This document shows, piece by piece, positions 27,334-34,596 of a DNA stretch of 64,000 nt. Position 1 is the stretch's first letter; the number at the start of each line of letters is the position of its first letter. A program made the translations under genes and the position numbers. The notes below the pieces were generated by a model. It was not told the DNA's origin. It saw only the letters and a list, made by a program, of their open reading frames with translations, and ran no database searches. The stretch comes from JAOTWJ01 sp036398175 (GTDB lineage: Bacteria > Gemmatimonadota > Gemmatimonadetes > Gemmatimonadales > GWC2-71-9), in contig DASWHL010000067.1 of assembly GCA_036398175.1 (NCBI GenBank), positions 1 through 64,000 on the forward strand. Direction: 5' to 3'.

Positions 27334-30008
27334 GGCCGTACCATGGCCCGGACCTCGTCCAGCCAGTGCTCGATCACCACCAGGGTGGCGCCCAGATTAT
27401 CGTCGCTGGCGATCGAGCGGGTCATGATGAACCGTCCGTCCGCCGCCACGTCCCACGGGGTGTAGTACCAGGCGTTGAGCGCGGTGAGCGCGCCGGTCCG
27501 GCGGAACAGCTCCCGCTGCTCGGCCACCCGCGGCGTCCCGTCCGCCGACACGGGCACCGCCATCATCATCTCGTCCGGGCGCAGATAGAACAGCTCCCGG
27601 CCGTCCCGCGACCAGAGCGGTCCGGTGCCGCCGTCGCTCGACACCTGCACCTTGCCGCTGGTGGCGTCGGGGAACGGGCGCACGAACACCTCGGGCCGGC
27701 CGGTTTCGTCCGACTGGTAGGCGATCCAGCGATCGTCGGGAGACAGCCGCATGGACAGCTCGTCATAGGGTGTAGCCAGAAGGGGACGGGGCGCGGTGTC
27801 TTCGCCGATCCGGATCACGTACAGGTCGCGGCCGCCCGCGGCGGCGGAGGTGGCTCCCCGCCGCAGGACGATCCAGCGCCCGTCGTGCGAGACCAGCCCC
27901 TCGTCCGCGCGCCCGGCCCAGAGAATCGAGTCGCGTCCCGTGCCGTCCGCGCGCCGCATGGAGAAACTGGTGTCCGTGAGGAACGTGACCCAGCGTCCGT
28001 CAGGACGCCAATACGGGCGCCGGTCCGGACCGGCGCCGTACGTCACACGCGACACCGGACCGCGCGGCAGCTGCTTGAGCCAGACGTCGTCCCCGGCGCT
28101 CGTGTTGAGCCCGATCACCAGACGCGTCTCGTCGGGCGACAGCGACCACCCGTAGTCGGCCGCGAACAGGGTGACACGGAACCGCCAGGCGGGGTCCACG
28201 GCCGTGGCCCGCCCCGCGCGATCCACCCAGACGAGCTCGTGCTCCCCGGCGGTGCCCGTCCCGCCGCGCATCATGATGCCGGTCCCGGATGCCGAGATGT
28301 CGAAGTAGGGCTGGCCGCTGGGCGCCTGGACGCTGTCGGCCACCTGCACCGGTTCCCCTCGCACCCTGAATGTCTTCCGGTCGAACGCGACGGCGTACAC
28401 GGGCGTGGCCCCGCCGCCGGGGCCCCGCGCGGCATAGAACAGCAGGTCGCCCACGACCTGGCCCCGTGCGGCGGCGGAAACGATGAGCCGCGCCGAGTCC
28501 CTTCCGAAGGGACGGACGTACACCCCCCCTTCCGCGCAGGGTGCCGGACAGGCCTGAAACAGGACGCCGCGGCCGTCCGGCAGGGGGACCAGGTTCTGCG
28601 GGAAGAGGGAATCCGACTCCCACAGCGTGACGGGGGCGCGTCCACCGCCTTCGGGGATCTGCTCGACCGCGAACCGGTCTCTGGTCACGTACACGAAGGA
28701 ACCGTCTCCGGCCCAGGCAAGGCTCCCGCTCGCGCCGCTGACCCCGCGCGCGACCGTCCGCACCTGACCGCCGTCCAGGGTCACGACGCGGATCTCGTTG
28801 AGGATCACGACGCCGAGCCGCTGGCCGTCGGGTGCGATGGCCACGGCACTGGCCCCCTCCGTGGCGGGGATGGGGCGCGCGGCCAGGCGATCGCGGTCCT
28901 TGACCCAGAGCTGGTTGAGACCGGGGATCGTGGACGGGCCGCTGTAGATGATGCGGGATCCGTCGGCCGCGATCGCCCCGAACCCTCGCTCGCCGGCGGC
29001 CTGCTCCGGCGGGAGGGCCAGTCCGTAGCGGGTCACGGGCATCGAGGGCGCGGGGCGGGTCAGCGCCCACGCGAGGGCCAGCGCGAGCAGCACCGTCGTG
29101 GTACCCAGCGCGGCGGAGAGGCGGCTGGGCCGGGTGGCCGAACGCGCGGCGGTCCCGACGGTCGCGAGGGTCGCGAAGGCCGGGTTTCGCAGGGCGTCGG
29201 CGAACGCCTTCGCGCTGTCGAACCGGTCGGCCGGCAGTTTCTCCAATGCCTTGGCCACGGCGGCCGCGACGTTGGGCGGCACGCTCTTCCGCACGGCGGT
29301 AACCGGCTGGGCCTCCTCGGTCACGATCTTCATGATGATCTGCTGCGCCGAGGCCCCCACGTGCGGCGGGCTGCCGGCGAGCATCTCGTACAGCACGCTC
29401 CCCAGGGAATAGACGTCCGACCGATTCGTCAGGTCCTTCTCGGCCGTGGCCTGCTCGGGACTCATGTAGTGTGGTGTGCCGAGACTGAGGCCCGTTTCGG
29501 TCATGCGGCCGCCCGCCGCCGCGCTCACCGCCAGCGCGATCCCGAAGTCGGCGACCATGGGCCTGCCGTCGTGCAGCAGGATGTTCTCGGGCTTGATGTC
29601 GCGGTGGATCACCCCGTGGCGATGGGCGTAGTCGAGCGCGTCGGCCACCTCGGTCGTGATCCGTACCGCCTCCGCGATGCCAAGCTGCGTCTCGCGGTCG
29701 AGCGTGTCGCGCAGGGTCTCGCCCTCGATGTACGGCATCACGTAGTAGAGGAAGCCGTCGGCGGTGCCCGAGTCGAAGAGCGGGAGGATGTGGGGATGCT
29801 GGAGGCCGGCGGTGGTCTTGATCTCGACCACGAAGCGATCGGCGCCGAGCACGGCGGCCAGCTCGGGCCGGAGGACCTTGAGGGCGACCTTGCGGTCGTG
29901 CTTGAGATCCGCCGCGAGGTAGACGGTGGCCATGCCACCCTGGCCCAGCTCCCGCTCGATGCGGTAGCGGTCGGCCAGGGCGACGTTGAGCTGATCCGTC
30001 TGGGGCAT
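27330..30008 (-). CDS. Receptor-like Ser/Thr kinase K11 with PD40 propeller, first gene of the kinase operon
   Basis: 892 residues from ATG 30008 (MPQTDQLNVALADRY) with a GGAGA site just upstream; a longer frame upstream only translates the heptamer leader. GQGGMATVYLA, Lys44, HRDIKPEN (Asp137), DFG and RMTETGLSLGTPHYMSPEQA are intact. The membrane helix is LGTTTVLLALALAWAL. Blades read APDGQRLGVVILNE, SPDDRWIAYQSDETG and SRDGRELFYLRPDE. The tail is VVIEHWLDEVRAMVRP. It heads the run K11-K10-K9-K8-K7. Its leader and upstream DUF4440 gene are duplicated at K4. Confidence 0.93.
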   Translation of the reverse strand: MPQTDQLNVALADRYRIERELGQGGMATVYLAADLKHDRKVALKVLRPELAAVLGADRFVVEIKTTAGLQHPHILPLFDSGTADGFLYYVMPYIEGETLRDTLDRETQLGIAEAVRITTEVADALDYAHRHGVIHRDIKPENILLHDGRPMVADFGIALAVSAAAGGRMTETGLSLGTPHYMSPEQATAEKDLTNRSDVYSLGSVLYEMLAGSPPHVGASAQQIIMKIVTEEAQPVTAVRKSVPPNVAAAVAKALEKLPADRFDSAKAFADALRNPAFATLATVGTAARSATRPSRLSAALGTTTVLLALALAWALTRPAPSMPVTRYGLALPPEQAAGERGFGAIAADGSRIIYSGPSTIPGLNQLWVKDRDRLAARPIPATEGASAVAIAPDGQRLGVVILNEIRVVTLDGGQVRTVARGVSGASGSLAWAGDGSFVYVTRDRFAVEQIPEGGGRAPVTLWESDSLFPQNLVPLPDGRGVLFQACPAPCAEGGVYVRPFGRDSARLIVSAAARGQVVGDLLFYAARGPGGGATPVYAVAFDRKTFRVRGEPVQVADSVQAPSGQPYFDISASGTGIMMRGGTGTAGEHELVWVDRAGRATAVDPAWRFRVTLFAADYGWSLSPDETRLVIGLNTSAGDDVWLKQLPRGPVSRVTYGAGPDRRPYWRPDGRWVTFLTDTSFSMRRADGTGRDSILWAGRADEGLVSHDGRWIVLRRGATSAAAGGRDLYVIRIGEDTAPRPLLATPYDELSMRLSPDDRWIAYQSDETGRPEVFVRPFPDATSGKVQVSSDGGTGPLWSRDGRELFYLRPDEMMMAVPVSADGTPRVAEQRELFRRTGALTALNAWYYTPWDVAADGRFIMTRSIASDDNLGATLVVIEHWLDEVRAMVRP

Positions 30009-30024
30009 GGTTCTCCGGGACTGC

Positions 30025-30053
30025 CGTGCAGCGTGCAGCGTGCAGCGTGTAGC
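30025..30053 (-). repeat. Heptamer repeat upstream of K11
   Basis: Four units (CGTGCAG three times, CGTGTAG once), 17-45 nt before the K11 start. It has one more unit than the K4 copy, so the unit number varies between duplicates. Confidence 0.75.
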
Positions 30054-30164
30054 GGGTTGTGGGGGCACGCACCGTCCTTCCCGGCTGAGATCGGGTGGGA
30101 GAACGGTTGCGAGGGACGCTGGAGTGACCGCGCAAGATGCGTCCTGATCGGCGTTTCCGCGAGC

Positions 30165-30201
30165 CCCTGGAGGTCCGCGAGCCTTGATGTGGCCTTCAGG
30201 G
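30165..30201 (-). terminator. Hairpin between DUF4440 gene and K11
   Basis: Same inverted repeat as at 8627-8663 with one mismatch (CCCTGAAGG / CCTCCAGGG). It lies after the DUF4440 stop. Weak evidence for a terminator. Confidence 0.3.
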
Positions 30202-30219
30202 AGGGCGGGGGAGGGGGGG

Positions 30220-30657
30220 CTACGGGCGCCGGATGGAGTTGTCGATGTCGGCGGCGATCAGCCAGCGGCCGTCGGGTCCGCGCCGGAGCGCCAGCACGAA
30301 CTTGCCGGTGTCCTCGGCGGCGTTGCCGTAGCGGTAGGCGCCCACGATGTAGCCGACCGTATCGGCGGTGGCGTACCCCAAGGCGCGAAGGCGCAGGGGG
30401 CCGCCGGCGTTGGCGTACTTGCGGCGGATGGCGTCACGGCCGCGGATGGGCTCGGCGCCGTTCGAGAGGACGAAGCCGTCCTCGGTGAAGAGGGTCGCGA
30501 GGCCCGCGGCGTCCCCGGCCGCCCAGGCGCGTTCGTAGTCACGCAGGACCCGTTCGAGTGTGGGCGGGAGGTCCACGGAGGGAAGGGCACGGGGAGCGTC
30601 CTGGGCGGCGGCGACGGCGGGCAGCAGCAGGGCAAGAAGGGCGGTGGCGGGGCGCAT
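30220..30657 (-). CDS. Secreted DUF4440 / SnoaL-like (NTF2 fold) protein
   Basis: 145 residues with a Sec signal peptide (MRPATALLALLLPAVAAAQ). The mature part has the NTF2-like pattern of DUF4440 proteins: a helical start (LERVLRDYERAWAAGDAAG), LFTEDGFVLSNGAEPIRG, and a sheet ending GRWLIAADIDNSIRRP. Members are small steroid-isomerase-like folds of mostly unknown function. It is the intact version of the gene broken at 8682-9173, and is transcribed toward K11 with a 211-nt spacer, so it may be co-regulated with the kinase operon. Confidence 0.85.
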   Translation of the reverse strand: MRPATALLALLLPAVAAAQDAPRALPSVDLPPTLERVLRDYERAWAAGDAAGLATLFTEDGFVLSNGAEPIRGRDAIRRKYANAGGPLRLRALGYATADTVGYIVGAYRYGNAAEDTGKFVLALRRGPDGRWLIAADIDNSIRRP

Positions 30658-30787
30658 GAGGCCTGCTCCGGGCGGGCGACCCGGGTTGGACGCTTCGAGC
30701 GCGGGAAAGTTCCGCCCTGAACCTCGGACCCGACCAGCGCTAGACGTCGAAGCCGTCAGCGCCGCCCCGCCTGCCCTGGCCGCCCTG

Positions 30788-31144
30788 TCAGCAGCCCACG
30801 ATCTCGATCTTGTCTTCCCTGTTCGGCACGACGCACAGGAACTCGAAAGGCTCCTCTCCGTGTGCCTGGTACCAGTGCGGCGTGCCCGCCGGAATGAACA
30901 CCACGTGACCGGCGCCCACCTCGATGGTCTCGTCCCCGATGCCGATGGTCGCCGTCCCGCGCAGCACGTACTGCTCGTGCTCCACCGTGTTGGTGTGGGC
31001 AGGCATCCCGCCGCCCGGCTGCATGATGAACCGCCGCAGCGCGAAGTTGGGTCCCTCGTCCGGCCCGATCAGCACCTGGCGCGTCGTCCCCGTGCCCGCC
31101 GAAACCGCCTGAGCCGCCACCTGGTCCGCGTGTTTGACTGACAT
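30788..31144 (-). CDS. Cupin-domain protein
   Basis: 118 residues from ATG 31144, which has GAGG 4-5 nt upstream; an in-frame ATG at 31162 would add six residues. A single small cupin barrel: motif 1 around MPAHTNTVEHEQYVLRG (His, His, Glu metal ligands) and motif 2 around VFIPAGTPHWYQA (His). A metal-binding enzyme or sensor of unknown substrate. It follows the amino acid dehydrogenase by about 55 nt on the same strand and is probably in its operon. Confidence 0.85.
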   Translation of the reverse strand: MSVKHADQVAAQAVSAGTGTTRQVLIGPDEGPNFALRRFIMQPGGGMPAHTNTVEHEQYVLRGTATIGIGDETIEVGAGHVVFIPAGTPHWYQAHGEEPFEFLCVVPNREDKIEIVGC

Positions 31145-31199
31145 ATGTCCTCGACCTTTCATCCCCGGGCCGACCGCGCCACCCGCGGTCCCCCGGCCG

Positions 31200-32273
31200 T
31201 CATGACACGGGCTGCTTCCTGATCCGCCCGTCCGCCAGAATCCGCTCGACCATCCGCCGGGCGGTGACGGCCGGCGACTCCGCGCGCGACCGCGCCTCGG
31301 CGAAGATCGTGTCCAGGCGGCCCTCGATCGCGCGGACCCGCTCGAGCACGTCCGCCTCGTCCGCGCCGGCCGAGAGCGAGGGCAGGGCGGCCGCGCCGCC
31401 GCCGTTGATCACGTAGTCCGGAGCGTACAGGATCCCACGCCGGTGCAGGCGGTCCGCGTCCGCCGCCTCGCCGAGCTGGTTGTTGGCCGACCCGGCCACG
31501 ATCCGGCAGGCGAGCCGGGGGATGGTCTCCGCGTTCACGGTCGCCCCGACGGCGCACGGCGCGAACACGTCGCACGGATGCGTGGGCACGGCATCCGGCG
31601 CCACGACCGCCGCGCCCAGGTCCTTGGCGAGGCGTCGCGCCCGATTGTCGTCCACGTCCGCGATGGCGAGCGTCGCGCCCGCCTCGTGGAGCCGCCGCGC
31701 CAGCGGCAGGCCGACGTCGCCCACCCCCTGAATGAGCACGGACCGGCCGGCGAACGCGTCGCCGCCGAACACCTGGCGCAGCGCCGAGCGCATGCCGACG
31801 AACACGCCGAGCGCGGTGAACGGGCCGGGGTCGAGCGGCTGGTTGCGGGCGCGGTCCCATCCGTGGGCGTGCTCGGTCACGTCGTTGATGGTGCGCATGT
31901 CCTCCGGCGTGCTGCCCAGGTCGGGGCCGCAGGCGTACGTCCCGCGGAGCGACGCGACGATCCGTCCGTAGCGATGCAGCACGTCGCGCCGCGCGTCGCC
32001 CGTCAGGGGACGCGTCACCGCGATCACGCTCTTGCCGCCGCCGCGCGGCAGGCCGAGGGCCGCCCACTTGTGCGTCATGCCCTCGGCCAGCCGCATGGCG
32101 TCGCGCAGCGCGTCCGCGTGGCTCGGGTACGCCCGCATGCGCAAGCCGCCGAGGGCCGGGCCGAGCGTCGTGTCGTGGATGGCCACGAAGATCCAGGAGC
32201 CCGAATCGGCGTCGAAGGCCGTGATCACGAACTCGCCGTTCCACTCCGCGATCAGCTGCTGGACTGCGTCCAT
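31200..32273 (-). CDS. Leu/Glu/Phe/Val-type amino acid dehydrogenase
   Basis: 357 residues from ATG 32273; a much longer in-frame extension upstream is antisense to the peptidase gene and was dropped. It catalyses reversible NAD-dependent oxidative deamination of an amino acid; length and motifs best fit leucine dehydrogenase. The substrate domain has GGLRMRAYPS, MTHKWAALGLPRGGGKSVI (the two conserved Lys) and the family Asp region. The Rossmann domain has VLIQGVGDVGLPLARRL, and the C-terminal part has AGSANNQL. Cytoplasmic. Divergent from the M28 peptidase gene, which could supply amino acids. Confidence 0.9.
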   Translation of the reverse strand: MDAVQQLIAEWNGEFVITAFDADSGSWIFVAIHDTTLGPALGGLRMRAYPSHADALRDAMRLAEGMTHKWAALGLPRGGGKSVIAVTRPLTGDARRDVLHRYGRIVASLRGTYACGPDLGSTPEDMRTINDVTEHAHGWDRARNQPLDPGPFTALGVFVGMRSALRQVFGGDAFAGRSVLIQGVGDVGLPLARRLHEAGATLAIADVDDNRARRLAKDLGAAVVAPDAVPTHPCDVFAPCAVGATVNAETIPRLACRIVAGSANNQLGEAADADRLHRRGILYAPDYVINGGGAAALPSLSAGADEADVLERVRAIEGRLDTIFAEARSRAESPAVTARRMVERILADGRIRKQPVS

Positions 32274-32459
32274 CCCTGCCTGCCTTCCGCGTGCCTGTGG
32301 GTGCCGTCGTGTGAGGGGGAACGTCCACCCGCCCTGGACGCCGGACAAGATGCGGTCTGAGAAAGGATCGCGCGAGGGGAGCCCGGCATCGTACTTTCCC
32401 CGTCGCGGCCGGCGCCGACGCCGGCCCCCGGGTCCACCGAGATTCCCAGGAGCCAGCCG

Positions 32460-34565
32460 ATGTCGTCGCTTCGCCCCGCCGTCCTCTCCTCGCTGCTGTG
32501 CCTTTTCGCGGCCGGTGCGACCGCCGCGCAGGACCTGCCGGTGCTCGACCGGGGGGTTGCCCGGTACATCCTCCAGGAGGTTTCGGGGGACGCGGCGTAT
32601 GAACACATCCGCCACATGACGCAGTTCCACCGTCCCGGTGGCGGCGCGGACGGCCTCTGGAAGGTAGCGCAGTACTACGAGGCCAAGGCCCGCGAGCTGG
32701 GCCTGCAGGACGTCCGGCTCATCAAGCAGGCCGACGACAGCCGCCCCTGGAACGCGACGTTCGCGGACCTCTGGATCGTCGAGCCCGCCCCCGAGCGGAT
32801 CGCGAGCACGCTCCAGTCGGCGCTGCACCTGGCCGACTACTCGCGCGCCGCGGACGTCACCGCGCCGCTCGTGGACCTCGGGCCCGCCGACAGCGCGGAC
32901 CTGGCGCGTGTGGATGTGCGGGGCAAGATCGTGCTGACCCACGGTCCCATCAGCCGGGTGATGCGGCAGGCCGTGGGCGAGCGGGGCGCGCTGGGGCTCG
33001 TCTGGTATCCCGACCCGCGGGGTGGGGAGAGCGTGTCCGTGCCCGCGCCCGTGTCCGCCCCGGATCAGCTGCGCTGGAGCCGCGTCCCGGGCCAGGGTGA
33101 CGGCTACGAGCCGACCTTTGCGTTCGTGCTGTCGGCTCGGCAGGGCATCGAGCTGACCGTGCGGCTCGCCGCGAGCCAGACGCCGGTCGTGGTGCGGGCC
33201 GTGGTGGAGGCCGCCTTCACGTCCGGACAGGGCAGCGAGCCGTGGCAGGTGATGGTGGAGGCGACGCTCCCGGGCAGCGAGCCGGGTCTGGGCCAGGACA
33301 TCGTGCTCACCGGGCATCTCCAGGAAGAAGGCGCCTCGGCCAACGACGACGCGAGCGGCACGGCGAGCGTGCTCGAGGTGGGCCGTGCCCTGGCCAGGCT
33401 GGTGCGCGAAGGCGCCATTCCGCGGCCGCGCCGCACGATCCGCTTCTGGTGGGTCACGGAGATCTCGAGCCAGCGGCAGTACTTTGCCGACCATCCGGAC
33501 GCGCACCGACGGATGTGGGTGAACGTGAATCAGGACATGGTGGGCGCGAACCAGGCGCAGGGTGTCATGCGCAAGCAGAACGTGACGCGGCTCCCGGCCA
33601 CGCGATTCCACTTCCTGAACGACGTGGCCGAGTCGGTGATCGAGTTCATGGTCAAGGGCAATACGTCGGAGCTGGCGGTGGCGCAGAACGGGATCCCGTT
33701 CTATCCGATCCCGCACCTCGCGCACCTGGGCACGCGGCATCGGTTCAACGCCGAGATGATCTGGTTCCACAACAACACGGACCACATGCCGTTCAACGAG
33801 GCGCCGATCGGGGTTCCGGCCCTCACGTTCACGAACATGCCGGACCACTACATCCATTCGAGTGACGACGACCTCTGGAACGTGGACCGTACGCAGCTGG
33901 GACGCAGCGCCGCGAGCGTGGCGCTGATCGCCTACGCCATGGCGAGCGCGGACGCGGACGCGGCGCCGGTCCTGGCCGCGAACACGGTGGGCCGCGGGCT
34001 GGAGCGCCTCTCCCGGAACCTGCGGCTGGGCCTCACGTGGATCGCCGAGCGGGATGACGCGGCGGCGGCATACGGCATGGCGGCGGACCAGGTGTGGTAC
34101 GCGGCCGAACGCGAGCGGCAGGCGGTGCGCTCGCTGAGCGAGATGGCCTCCGGGCTGGGGGAGCAGGTCACCGCGCGGCTCCAGGACGTGACGCGTTGGG
34201 AGCAGGAAGCGCTCCGGCAGCTGGGGAGCGCGTACCGACAGCGGACGGGACGGTCGGCGCCACGTGCGGCGGCCCCGTCCGGCGTCCTGGCCCAGCTCGC
34301 GGCGCTGAAGCCGGTGCTGACCGGTGGGCCGAAGGAGTTCCTTGTGAGCCGCGGTGAGATTGGCGGCGTGCGCGGCCTGCACGCGCTCATGGCCTTCGAG
34401 GTGCTCAACGCCGTGAACGGCGAGCGATCGGGACTCGACATCTATCGCTACGTCGCGGCCGAGGCGCGGGAGGCGGGCGAGTATTACTACGGGACCGTGC
34501 TGCCCGAGGCGGTGCTCGAGTACCTGGGGAAGGTCGAGGCGGCGGGGCTGGCGCGGACGCGATAG
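32460..34565 (+). CDS. Secreted M28-family metallopeptidase-like protein
   Basis: 701 residues with signal peptide (LCLFAAGATAAQ). A PA-like insert (about 135-260) splits the peptidase domain. Metal-site motifs: TGHLQE (His286), NDDASG (Asp296), NQDMVG (Asp359) and a late His in DHYIHSSDDD. The usual Glu-Glu pair is replaced by TEISS, so the second Glu, normally a zinc ligand, is Ile. Activity may therefore be altered. The C-terminal 200 residues are helical and unassigned. An aminopeptidase-like role in the periplasm is the best guess. An AGGAG-like site precedes ATG. Confidence 0.8.
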   Translation: MSSLRPAVLSSLLCLFAAGATAAQDLPVLDRGVARYILQEVSGDAAYEHIRHMTQFHRPGGGADGLWKVAQYYEAKARELGLQDVRLIKQADDSRPWNATFADLWIVEPAPERIASTLQSALHLADYSRAADVTAPLVDLGPADSADLARVDVRGKIVLTHGPISRVMRQAVGERGALGLVWYPDPRGGESVSVPAPVSAPDQLRWSRVPGQGDGYEPTFAFVLSARQGIELTVRLAASQTPVVVRAVVEAAFTSGQGSEPWQVMVEATLPGSEPGLGQDIVLTGHLQEEGASANDDASGTASVLEVGRALARLVREGAIPRPRRTIRFWWVTEISSQRQYFADHPDAHRRMWVNVNQDMVGANQAQGVMRKQNVTRLPATRFHFLNDVAESVIEFMVKGNTSELAVAQNGIPFYPIPHLAHLGTRHRFNAEMIWFHNNTDHMPFNEAPIGVPALTFTNMPDHYIHSSDDDLWNVDRTQLGRSAASVALIAYAMASADADAAPVLAANTVGRGLERLSRNLRLGLTWIAERDDAAAAYGMAADQVWYAAERERQAVRSLSEMASGLGEQVTARLQDVTRWEQEALRQLGSAYRQRTGRSAPRAAAPSGVLAQLAALKPVLTGGPKEFLVSRGEIGGVRGLHALMAFEVLNAVNGERSGLDIYRYVAAEAREAGEYYYGTVLPEAVLEYLGKVEAAGLARTR

Positions 34566-34582
34566 GAGACGGCACGAGTCCG

Positions 34583-34588
34583 TAGATT
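34583..34588 (+). promoter_or_regulatory. -10 element for the ABC-F gene, leaderless type
   Basis: TAGATT ends 8 nt before the GTG start and no ribosome site is visible, so the transcript would start at or near the codon. No convincing -35. Confidence 0.4.
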
Positions 34589-34596
34589 CCCCCGCC

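Larger units (their letters stand above)
29991..30478. repeat. Segmental duplication, copy B (pairs with 8461-8940)
   Basis: Nearly identical to the K4 upstream region, from the first kinase codons through the heptamer leader and spacer into the DUF4440 gene. In this copy the DUF4440 gene is complete, so copy A is the derived one. Confidence 0.85.

Noticed and set aside
27366..30488. Plus-strand open frame of about 1040 codons
   Set aside because: Antisense to K11 and the DUF4440 gene, with the same biased composition.
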